The position numbers were made by a program, and so were the translations under genes. Positions 34,727-44,252 of a DNA stretch of 64,000 nucleotides are shown piece after piece; the stretch's first letter is position 1; each line of letters opens with the position of its first letter. The notes under the pieces were generated by a model. The model saw only the letters and a program-made list of their open reading frames with translations. It ran no database searches and had not been told where the DNA came from. Origin of the DNA: Clavaria fumosa (lineage: Eukaryota; Basidiomycota; Agaricomycetes; Agaricales; Clavariaceae); contig OX637795.1 in assembly GCA_951802425.1 (NCBI GenBank), forward strand, positions 806,001-870,000. Reading direction: 5' to 3'.

Positions 34727-35427
34727 CCGTGATCTCATAATGCAATGGCTAATGATACAGGATACCACCACGTCTCTAGGGCGGTGCCTGCGGCGCTAAC
34801 GCCAGCCTCATCGCATACGCGTCCTCGCCACCAGCGTCTATGCCACAAAGACATCAATAAAATAAACAAATTGGTCAGCCGTACGCTCGGGCGGCGCTCA
34901 CAGTACTCTTCGATACCCTGCACCGCGAACCCCAGCGCGGCGCGCCGAGACGCGAACGGATGTCTCAAAGGTGAAAAGAAATTGCTAGGGTAAGCAGGAG
35001 GACCGACAGAGATTCTGGATAGCCATTTGAAACACAAAATGTAGCATGTGTGGAATCCACGGGCTTGACGCCTTCGTTGTTTCTGGCTTGCTCCAGCGAC
35101 GCATGTAGTGGTCATCAATAGTTCGTGGTACTGTGACGGAGATGGCGCGTGGCCCTCTTGTGCTCCATTGAGGGAAGAGAGGCTGTGGGCCGCTGGAGCG
35201 ATTGGAAGTGATAAATGGATGGTGCACGTCAATCTAAAACATGGCAGGGGCCTTGCGGGCAGCAACGCGAGCGCGTTGTATGCGATGGCGAAGTTGCTGG
35301 GGTAGTCAGAGGGTGCTGGTGAGTAGAGCGTGAGCTGGTGGACGTTAGTTGTCAGTCGCGGTGGGTGGACAACGCTCGTGATGCGTCGCATCGCTTGCTT
35401 AGGTTGGAAAGCTACGACACAGTATGA
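34727..35427. other. No gene seen
   Basis: A 251-codon open frame on the minus strand (34735-35490) has biased composition and no recognisable motif, and I do not accept it. Nothing else is visible. Confidence 0.4.
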
Positions 35428-35690
35428 GTGCAACTTGGTGACTGGGTCGAAGCGCGGGCCCAAAGTCAGAGTTCGTCGACGTTCGTACACTGGCAGGGTG
35501 ATGGAAACCGCGTCGTAACCGAGTCTGACGACGTGAGGATACGGATCTGGGACTCAGTGACTGGCAAGTTAGAGAGTGAGCTCCAACATATGCAAGACGT
35601 GACCCTCCACCGTGGCCTTTTCGAGAAATGGGCATCACGTCGAGTACACGTCGACTGACATCAGCAAAATGCAATTCCTCTACACACCAG
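35428..35690 (+). pseudogene. WD40-repeat remnant
   Basis: The piece NRVVTESDDVRIRIWDSVTG followed by KLESELQHMQDV is a near-canonical WD40 unit (SDD..IRIWD..TG). The next unit starts VAFSRNGHHVEYTSTD in a different frame at about 35610. Upstream, FVHWQGDGNRVV resembles a third start. With one intact unit, a frame break and no rest of the gene, this is the debris of a WD40 gene, possibly a former NLR sensor array. That origin is inference. Confidence 0.5.
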
Positions 35691-35701
35691 CCGCTGCAAA
35701 T

Positions 35702-35760
35702 CAACGGCCCAGGTCCCCACCGTCGGTCTGTGGCCGTAGTGGGGGGGGCCTGGGCCGTTG
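35702..35760. other. GC-rich hairpin
   Basis: Left arm CAACGGCCCAGGTCCCCAC (35702-35720) pairs with the right arm GGGGCCTGGGCCGTTG and its preceding G run (35739-35760) across an 18-base loop. The stem is almost perfect. It follows immediately after the WD40 remnant. Confidence 0.7.
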
Positions 35761-36217
35761 CTGCTGCATCGCTGTCACCACTCGTCTGTCGTCGGTTGTC
35801 GCCTGCTGCTGCTGCCGCCGTCCGTCATCGCCTGCTGCTGCTCGTCTGTCATTGCCTATGTGTCGGAGAGGCGGAGTTGCAAACAGGAAATGCAGGATAT
35901 GTTACCGAGGGAATGCCAAAGGAAGTGGGACAACGTAGGAGCGCATGATGAGTGGCAGCGAAAATGGTCGCCACGAGCGAGCAACAACTCGGAAAGCGCA
36001 GTAGTCATCACAGACTGACTCCACGTCAGCGACGTGGAGGAAAAGATCGTCGAGAGTACGACGACGAGACGCACGAAGAGGGTGCAGTAGAATGGAGAGT
36101 TGTTCGCAGCACTGTATTGCTAGCCTACACTTAGTATCCGCGCTGTGGACGCGACGGATAACAACGCAGGTCATGTGCTTCTTTGGGCGCTGTGCCAGTG
36201 TCACACATCAATGTACA
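35761..36217. other. Intergenic with CTG-rich start
   Basis: Begins with CTGCTGC-type short repeats (35761-35855) and then ordinary sequence up to the pogo-type element. No gene seen. Confidence 0.4.
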
Positions 36218-36714
36218 GTTGAACATGGCATAACGTATCACGGGTAAACGTATATTTCGGATAACATATTGATTTTGGGCCCTAACATCAGGAAAAGTGC
36301 AAAGTGACTTAGGCAGTCTTAGACCTGTCTTAAATTGGATTTAAGAAAAATTAAGACAAGTTGGACTAAGACGAGACTGTCTTAGTCTAAGACAATCCAA
36401 TTTTCCAGATTTGTCTTAGATACATCTTAATAATCTTGGCAGGCCTTAATGATTCTTAGCATCTGGCAGACCAAGAGGTATCAAGTATAATTAAGAACCA
36501 AAAGTTAGCCTTACAGCTACTGAATCTGACTGAAACCTGTCTTAAACACCTCAGGAAACATAAAACTTTCTTGACCAGAACTTGGCCAAACTTCAATGAT
36601 CTTAAGACTCAACTTATTAGTAATCAAGTAGTTGATTAAAAAATATTATTAATCAAGTACAGTCAAGTACAGTCAAGTACATGTAAGAACATATAAGGCC
36701 TACGTAAGGAGCAA

Positions 36715-37480
36715 CAGCAGCTGCTGCCACTGCTGCTGCTATTGCTCCGCCGCCGCCGCCACTGCCGTTGCTGCTGCCGCCGTTGCTGCCGCCGCCGCTG
36801 CTGTTGCTGCCGCCGTTGCTGCCGCCACCGCCGCCGCTGCTGTTGCTGCCGCCGCCGCCGCCGCTGCTGTTGCTGCCGCCGCCGCCGCCGCTGCTGTTGC
36901 TGCCGCCGTTGCTGCCGCCGCCACCGCCGCTGCTGTTGCTGCCGCCGTCGTTGCCGCCGCCGCCACTGCTGTTGCTGCCACTGTCGCTGCTGCTGTTGCT
37001 CCGTCGCAGCCGTTGCTGCTGCTGCTGCCGCCGCTGTCAATGTTGCTGTCGCCGCCGCCGCCGTCGATGTTGCTGTCGCCGCCGCCGCCGTCGATGTTGC
37101 TGTCGCTGCCGCCGCCGTCGATGTTGCTGTCGCCGCCGCCGCCGTCGATGTTGCTGTCGCCACCACCGCCGTCGATGTTGCTGTCGCCGCCGCCGCCGCC
37201 GCCGTTGTTTTGCTGTCGCCGCCGCCGCCGCCGTCGATGTTGCTGTCACCGCCGCCGCCGTCAATGTTGCTGCCGCCGCCGCCGTTGCTTTGCTGTCGCC
37301 GCCGCCATTGCCGCCGCCGCCGCCCCGTTGCTTTGCTTTGCTGCCGCCGCCGTCAATGTTGCTTTGCTGTCGCCGCCGCCGCCGCCATGGTTGTTGCTGC
37401 CGTAGCCGCTGCTGTTGTTGCTGCCGCCGCCGCTGTTGCTTTGCTGCTGCTGCCACTGCTGCCGCCGCCGTCGTCGATGC
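36715..37480. repeat. Triplet-repeat tract (GCTGCCGCC type)
   Basis: About 770 bp of CTG/CCG triplets. The first half alternates GTTGCTGCCGCCG blocks. 37030-37270 has a longer unit of about 30 bp (GTCGATGTTGCTGTCGCCGC). All frames on both strands are open for long distances, so the large ORFs here are meaningless. Confidence 0.9.
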
Positions 37481-38000
37481 CGGAGGAGAAAGATAGGGAA
37501 AGGAAGGGGAGAGAAGAGAGGGAGGAGAGGGAAAGAGAGGAGAGGGAGAAGCCGCCCTCACCATCACTCTGTAAATAATAAAAAATGAAAAGAATATGAA
37601 CAAAAGGGGAGAGGACGCACCTGATGGACCCTCCCTGAGGGTGTCGCCGCCGTCGTTGTTGTGAGGAGAGAGAGGGGGAGAGGGCCGCCGCCGCCGCAGT
37701 CATCGCTGGAGGAGAGAGAGGGTGAGGGTGAAGGTGCTGCCGTCGTCGTCGCTGGAGGTGAGGGCGAGGGTGCCGTCGCCGTTGTCGTCGTTGCTGGAGG
37801 TGAGGGTGAGGGTGCCGTTGTCGTCGCTGGGGATGGGATAGAGGGAGGAGAGAGAGGGAGAGGAGAGGAGAGGGAGAGGGTGTCACCGCCGTTGTTGTCA
37901 TTGCTGGGGATGAGAGAGAGGGAAGGGAAAGCGAGAAGGTGCCGCCGCCGTCGTCGTCAGAGAGGCATGGGTGATGGTGGGAGAACGACAAGTTCAACAT
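37481..38000. repeat. GA-rich simple sequence with GTCGTCGCTGG units
   Basis: GAGAGGGAGAG runs mixed with GGTGAGGGTGAGGGTGCCGT units (about 37690-37830). Continuous with the triplet tract and inside the nested element. Confidence 0.8.
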
Positions 38001-39523
38001 AGCATGTGACGACTTTCTGAAGGTCGGAGTTTAAAATAAACACAACGCGGATTTGTTCCTGCGCCCTCAGTAAATGTGTATAAATCATGAAAATATTAAT
38101 ATAAGCCATCCTAATAAGCATTTATATCCTATCAAAATTTGAAGGTAATCCATTCATTGGTTGTTGAGAACCCACAGTGTTGTCATGCTGAGTTTGAAAT
38201 TGCAGGAACTTCGCACTTCACAGCAAATGCAATGCTGACACAGCCTCACCCTGATTAGGCAGTACCCTCTAATAGTGAACCCTGAACTGAACTGCAAGTT
38301 CAGTTCAGGTGAGGAAGTGAACATCTGAGGACTGAACCAAAGCTTGGATTTAGTGACCAGTTCAGACTGAACTTTGACTGCACCATGGGGATCTTTGGCC
38401 ATAAGGGTGCTCAAGCACCACACCTAAGACAACATTCATTCTAAGACCAACAGCAACAGCAGCATCAGCAGCAAAGCAGTGATGGTGGCAGAAATGCAGC
38501 AGCAGTGGCAAAGCAGTGACAGTGGTGGCAGCAGTGGCAGCTTGTCTTATACATCTTAGCCATCTTAGCTGTCTTATTTGATATGTAGCTACTTGTGTCA
38601 AGCTGGCTAAGGTGCTTTAGGCTGGCTAAGTTCAGCTATGTTTGGTTAAGAAAATTTGATGTTTCCTGATGCAGCAGATTAAGTCATTTTAAGACATTTG
38701 ATTAAGACTCTGCTGGTCATTTTCATGGTCTTGGCTTCAATGGCTTGGGTGCACCACTTCATTGAATCACATTTTAATATCTGAATGGTCTTAGAAAAGA
38801 TATTACCTTAATATCTAGATGGTCTTAGAAAAGTTATTTTCTTAGGTTTAGATCTTGTCATCTTGAGAAAGATGGAGCTGTACTTGCCACCTTATTTGGT
38901 CTTGGATTGGGTGGCACCCTCCTCTTTGTAATTACATCTGGATGGTCTTAGAAAATATATTTTCTTAAGTTTAAAGCTTGTCATCTAGCCATCTTATTTG
39001 GTCTTGGATTGGGTGAAACCATTTCTTAAAATTACATCTCAACTTCTGGATGGTCTTATGAAAGATATTATCTTAATACCTGGACAGTCTTAGGACAGAT
39101 GTTTTCTTAGGCATAGCACTTGAGCTCTTATACCATGACTTTTTGCTCTTAGTACTATTTTCATCTGGTGCTTATGATCTTGGCTACTTGATTATACTTA
39201 TCATGTCTTAGATTCCATTATTTATAAAAAAATTAAGACATCCCCAAGACAACTTTGTCATCTGAGACTGTCTTGATAGTCTTAATCACACATTTAAGAT
39301 GGCTAAGTAAAGTTAAGTAATCATAAGTCACTTTGCACTTTTCCTGATGAACCAAGTTGGTTTGCGGTAAATTATACGAAAACTGGCATAACGAATAACG
39401 TATGGGGCTGGGCCCCAAAATATATGTTCTTGCGGGCACCCAGGTCCAATTATCAGGCATGATTTGAAATGAAAATACTTTTTTTTTCGGCCTTCCCTTG
39501 CAGCGGGCCAGCACCAGATCCCT

Positions 39524-39971
39524 ATGTCTAACAGCTATGATAGACTATCTGGAAAAAAATTGCCAAAAGACACTCCTGCCAGCTCTGCAATGCCTGTTGA
39601 TGAGGCCAAACGAAAAAACTTGACCCTCCACAACTGGTTAACTGTCTTCGCCTATGTGGATCAGCATAAGGGGATGTCGCAAAGTGAGATTGTGGAGCAT
39701 TTCCGTACCAGGTGCGAAGGGGCCCTTGTCTTTACTCAAGCAATGTTATCAAGAAGGCTTGCTGACCGCAACAAGATGGAGAAACGAGGTTTAGCTAAGA
39801 AGACTAGAAGGGGCATGCTTGGACAGACTTGGTGAGGTAGACAATGCACGGATATTGTCACAAGAGGCCCGACGCCTTCGTGGGCATTTGCGAAGACAGC
39901 AGGTGGCGAAGGTGCAGCAGACGACACTGGACCATTTTTGGAAACCGTCACACATCACACATGTCACATAA
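39524..39971 (+). pseudogene. Pogo-type transposase remnant: HTH joined to C-terminus, DDE core lost
   Basis: The first part (39524-39835) reads MSNSYDRLSGKKLPKDTPAS, then KRKNLTLHNWLTVFAYVDQH, KGMSQSEIVEHFRTR and ALVFTQAMLSRRLADRNK. This is the N-terminal helix-turn-helix of CENP-B/pogo proteins that binds the element ends. The second part, in another frame, reads LSQEARRLRGHLRRQQVAK and TTLDHFWKP and stops at 39971; this resembles the C-terminal tail of fungal pogo transposases. Several hundred residues including the DDE triad are missing between them. The short product could still bind DNA; whether it is made is unknown. Confidence 0.7.
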
Positions 39972-40060
39972 TATGTGACACATAGGTTACCGTATACCCA
40001 CGATACTGTATTAGTTTTAGGGTCTGACCGTCGTTATACGTTATGCCATGTTCAACTGTA

Positions 40061-40549
40061 TGTACATTTCATCACATACAATTCATAGTAATGCTTTTAT
40101 AATGCACCCTTAAATGTGCTGACCTGCCACCCTCATCTGAAGGTGTGTGTTCCTCAGATATTACTTTGTGATATGATGCATGTATGAAAGAGGTTGATGA
40201 GAGTACAGCAGCATGCTGCCTTGTTTGTAGTGTGTACAAGCCTCCCTGTTGGTATGAGGCAAGAAGAATGTGTCCCCTGAGATGGCTTGTGCTTGTGCCA
40301 AATGGACTTGGGAATATTTCCAATGGTGAGATACACCAGATATGCCATCTTGTTACAAAAAAGTGTGATTGGGTTGTGTCAGAGGACAAGATGAGTGGTA
40401 TCATCATTGCACCAGGAGTCCTTTGTTCGATTGCTGCCTGTGTTTGTCACCACCATTGCCTATATGCATTCCATGGTATTCCTCAGATATTATTGTTACA
40501 TTTTATTCAAGAAGTGGCCCCTGCGACCCGCACCGCCTAAACGAACTGC
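40061..40549. other. 3' intergenic region of the second MFS gene
   Basis: No motif recognised. The short phrase CCTCAGATATTA occurs twice (about 40153 and 40482). A plus-strand open frame at 40184-40540 is Cys-rich but without a recognisable fold. Confidence 0.4.
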
Positions 40550-42626
40550 CTAAACTGCCTGCGGCCCCTCCGCACCCCGCTCCCGCTCCCGCACCTTCTC
40601 CTCCTCCCTCTCCCTCTCCCTCTCCTCCGCGATCCTCAAGTCCAGAGACGGCGCGAACCGACTCCGCCTCCTCACCCTCGCCCCGTACCGGTAGAACAAG
40701 AACGGGCTCGGCGCCAGCACGAGCCCCACCAACCCCAGCAGCGTCGCCGCCCAGTTCACGCCGAGCTGCGTGGCAAAAAAAAAGAAGAAAAAAGGTGACA
40801 GTCTGTTAGCACAGCGGACGGGCGAAGCGGGGTGCGGGGGGGGCTGGCACACTCACGTTGGTGAACATTTGCACTGTGAACAGCGGGAACGCCGCCCCCA
40901 CGGCCGAGCGCACGATCGTGTTCGCCGCAAACGCAGATGCGCTGTACATCATGTACGTGTCGATGAGATAACTCTGTCCCCGCCCCAAGCATCAGCAATC
41001 TCTTCACCGGACCACAAGAAAGAAGAAAGAAAAAACTCACTAAAAAGGAGATAAATATTAAGATCACACTCATCCCCAGCACAATCCCGCTGGCAGCCGG
41101 CGCAGCCCACGAAATGCGCTCATACTCGCCCGTCCACCCGAGCCAGAACACGCCCACCACCAGGCCAGGCGCGCCCACCATCGCCCCCCACAGCCTCTCC
41201 TCTGGCGGCGGGCTGCCCCGCCATTCTTTCAGCAGGCGCGGGTAGTGCCGCGTCAGCAGGAGATTCATCGCCGCTCCCAGCGTTGTGCCGATCCCCACAC
41301 CGAGGAACGTCAGTCCAGTTTGGGAGACGGAGAGGTGCCGCTTGATGATGAAGATGATGGGGTACGCTTCGAACACTACGGCAGGGATGTCAACGCGCAA
41401 ACTAACGGAAAAGAAAAAGGGACTGAACGAACAGGCATAGAGCAATCCGTACACGAGACTCAGGTACACCGTGATAAGGACCAAGATTGGCTCATGCAAC
41501 AGCATGTAAAACGGACGGTAGATCGTGCGGTGCAGCACGCCTCTGAGAGACCAGTCCTGCCGCTCGTGTTCTGCGTACAGCGTCTCTGCCTTCTCAGAGT
41601 CCACGATAGCCGCACGCAGCCGCTTTGCCTGATCCGTACGTTAGTTTATAAGAATCTCATGAATCGCGCAGACGTCCCACCTTCTTTTGTAAGAGCACAG
41701 GGGCGTATGTCTCGGGCAGGAAGATAATGATGACAGCGGTGCAAAACCCGGCAAAGATCATCATGATCCAGAAGATCCATCGCCAGCCTAGCATGTTCTC
41801 CACGACGCTGATATAAAAGATCAGGAATCACTGCCAGGACTACCAAACGATCCAACCACTTACAAACCACCGGCCAGAGGCCCCAACACCGGCCCCAGAA
41901 ATACGCTGGCGGTGAACACGCTCGTCGCGCGGCCCCTTCCTACAGCATCCCACATGTCCGCAATAGTGCCACCGCATATTGTGAGTGGGGCAACGGCAAA
42001 CACGCCGCCAAAGAAGCGTGTGACGAGGAGCGTGCGCATGTCGCGTGCGAGCGCCTGCCCGAGGAATAAGAGGGTGTACGCAGCCATGCTGAGCACAAAC
42101 ACGGGTCGACGCCCGAAGAGCTCGGAGCCGGGCCCCCAGAGAAGGGGTCCGACGATGTAGCCGAAGAGGAAGACGGAGGTGATGAGGCGTGCGAGCTCCG
42201 GGGTGGTCTGGAACTGTGCGGCGATGACCTCGGACGCGGCTGTCGGCGCGCTCGATGCGAAGGTGCTGCATACGACGCGTCAGGGGGGGACAGACACGCG
42301 AATGTAGGAGAGACGTACACATTAATGGTTATGAGGGAGCACAGGGCAGTGATGAACCACTTGTAGCGCGTGCTCCAGTTTTGTGGGTTAGCGGGGTCGT
42401 GCGGGCCGTCCCAGGTGACGAGGTTCGGGTCAGGGTAGGGTACGGCCGGGTCGACGGCGGTGATTGTCGAGTGCGCGTCTTCGTGACTGAGGTGCTCGGT
42501 AGACAGGGGCGGGTCACGGACATCGTCACCGCCATAGGACTCTAGTCGCTGCTCGGCGTTGCGGGCAGCGGTGTCGTCGTCGTCTAAAAAAGTGACGGAA
42601 GAGCGGGGAGATTTTGAAGGAGACAT
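40550..42626 (-). CDS. MFS drug:H+ antiporter-type transporter (DHA1-like), second paralogue
   Basis: Close paralogue of the gene at 19749, on the opposite strand. Start 42626 (MSPSKSPRSS), acidic leader, LVTWDGPHDPANPQNWSTRY before TM1, then [20 protein letters not shown] (motif A), [51 protein letters not shown] (motif C), [116 protein letters not shown] and FLFYRYGARVR. The C-terminal tail is a charged R/E stretch ending at 40550. It has fewer introns than the first paralogue (none between ICGG and TIADMWD). Substrate unknown. Confidence 0.85.
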
Positions 42627-44252
42627 GGTTTGTTGAATGAGTGAAGAACATGGCTGTTAATAAAGAAATGGACCGGGGATAGTTGAACCGGGTCAGTTCA
42701 GTCAGTCAGTAAGTATTTTGAGAGATGAGAGAGAGATGACATCACTCACCGAACTATGGCCGAACCATGGCCGAACTACCTTTTTAGTCAGCTCAGTTCA
42801 GCTCATCTAAGCCGGTGTACATTGTAAGTAAGACCGTGTTGTTCATTCCAATCTGAACTGGACTCAGTAGAACAGAGTTATAGACGAGATTCGGTGCAGA
42901 ACAGCGGCGGGTCATCGCGATAATATGATAAAAACTCAAGGCAACAGTGAGTTAATCGGACACACAACTTCGTGAGATGGGGGAAACGTTGCAGGCAATA
43001 CCATTTATGCTAACCCGGTATGCGCCTTTCATCCATTCAGATGGGGAGAGCTAAGGCGGGGAACCTTCTTTGTCATCATGGTGCTCGGTGCTCGGGAAAG
43101 AAGGAAAGGCGCGTGTGTGACACATGGCGCATCAGCAATCATCACATGATACCATAACCCGGCATCTTCTCGGCCCGGTCGTAGGAGATGACCAATGCGG
43201 GGCGGGCGGCGGCTTTGCACCGCGCTCACCGCGGCCTGCATTATTTAAAACGCGTGTTGACACGATGCCGCGGCGACAAGGGTTGAATTGGTGGTGCCCG
43301 ACTCTTATTATTTACGATTCACGCGCTTCTTTTGGCGAAGTGTTTGCCGCATACGATATGCGGTGGCCCCAGTTCCTTGGTTGGTGTCCTGTATTGGTCC
43401 CCCTTGATTATGATGATCTTTGCCAGGATCTTCATTGCTGTCTTGATTGTCTCTGTGCTGTCGTAAGAAAGTGACACCTCTGCTCATGTTCACACGGTAT
43501 TGATAGCATTAGACGATGAGGCTGCGCGCCAATACGGACTCGGAGAAAGCGAAGACGCGGCAATGCGTAGCGCAAGCAACCCAGGGGCGTGATGCACCTC
43601 GCGATCCACCATCCATTCTACAGCGCGGAGATCGGCACGACACTGGACGTGACGACGCTGACAGCATTACCCGCGCCTCTTGAATGAGTGGAGCTAGAGC
43701 GCCGCTAGAGGGCGGGGCGTCTTTGACCGCATTATTATAACCGTCACAGCGTGAGTGTGCGAAGCCCGTAGTACTGTACAGCCAAGATACTCATACATAG
43801 CCTTCAGAAGAATGATCAGGGCGGCAACTGCATACTACACCGTGTCGTACAATGTGCAAGCCCCTTTCCAATACAAACGCCAAACCGCCCTGAAATGCAG
43901 GGTCGGTGCGACCCACGCCCCTTGCAAAGTATACACGCCATACTCAGACTAGTGGCGTCAATGTTCTGACCCGCGTTGCTCACATCGCTACCCGTGAACC
44001 CCGCACTCGTCGGTGGGACACACACCCCGGCCGGCGCGATCTTAACCCCTGCACACCAAAGGCAATCAAAGCGCTTTCACACAACGGCGTCTATTGAATC
44101 GGCACACCCACCGTATCGCCGCTGTCACGGTTGTCCCTGTCCTGTGGTACCGTGACATGGGCTGCTCATGAGATAAAAAGCCCACCTCATCAGAGATAAG
44201 ACCCTTTTCCCTACACTGTGAGCTACCACCCCGCAGCAGCGACAGCGATACC
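42627..44252. promoter_or_regulatory. Divergent intergenic region; TATA-like box near 44172
   Basis: 1.6 kb between the MFS gene (minus) and the alpha-dioxygenase gene (plus). GATAAAAAG at about 44172 lies some 80 bp before the dioxygenase ATG. 42700-42810 contains repeated TCAGTTCAG/GTCAGTCAG words and two CCGAACyATGGCCGAAC copies. No gene recognised. Confidence 0.45.

Larger units (their letters stand above)
36286..39349. mobile_element. Nested non-autonomous element with 26-bp inverted termini
   Basis: Both ends read CATCAGGAAAAGTGCAAAGT (extended by GACTTA), in inverse orientation (36286 and 39349). The subterminal 300-700 bp on both sides are packed with CTTAG/TTAAG words (GTCTTAG, TCTTAA), like the subterminal repeats of hAT or CACTA elements. 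The middle contains only triplet and GA-rich repeats, so no transposase. No clear target duplication longer than 2 bp. It interrupts the pogo-type element, so it is younger. Confidence 0.7.
36218..40058 (+). mobile_element. Pogo-like (Tc1/mariner superfamily) element, internally deleted
   Basis: Terminal inverted repeats begin CAGTTGAACATGGCATAACG at 36218, with the matching inverse ending at 40058. Both ends are flanked by TA (36216-36217 and 40059-40060), the target duplication of this superfamily. Inside, near the right end, is a CENP-B-type helix-turn-helix segment joined directly to a pogo-type C-terminus, with the DDE catalytic core absent. A second inverted-repeat element interrupts the left part. 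The element can no longer move itself but might be moved in trans. Confidence 0.8.

Noticed and set aside
34735..35490. 251-codon minus-strand ORF
   Set aside because: No recognisable motif, odd composition, overlaps the WD40 remnant frame on the other strand and lacks fungal intron structure around it.
36663..37603. Several ORFs of 80-278 codons on both strands
   Set aside because: They arise from CTG/CCG triplet repeats, which are open in most frames; products are poly-Ala, poly-Leu/Pro or poly-Arg/Cys.
43500..44100. Possible tRNA or small RNA gene before the dioxygenase
   Set aside because: I looked for a cloverleaf with a GGTTCGA-type T arm and found no matching acceptor stem. No tRNA or rRNA was recognised anywhere in the window.
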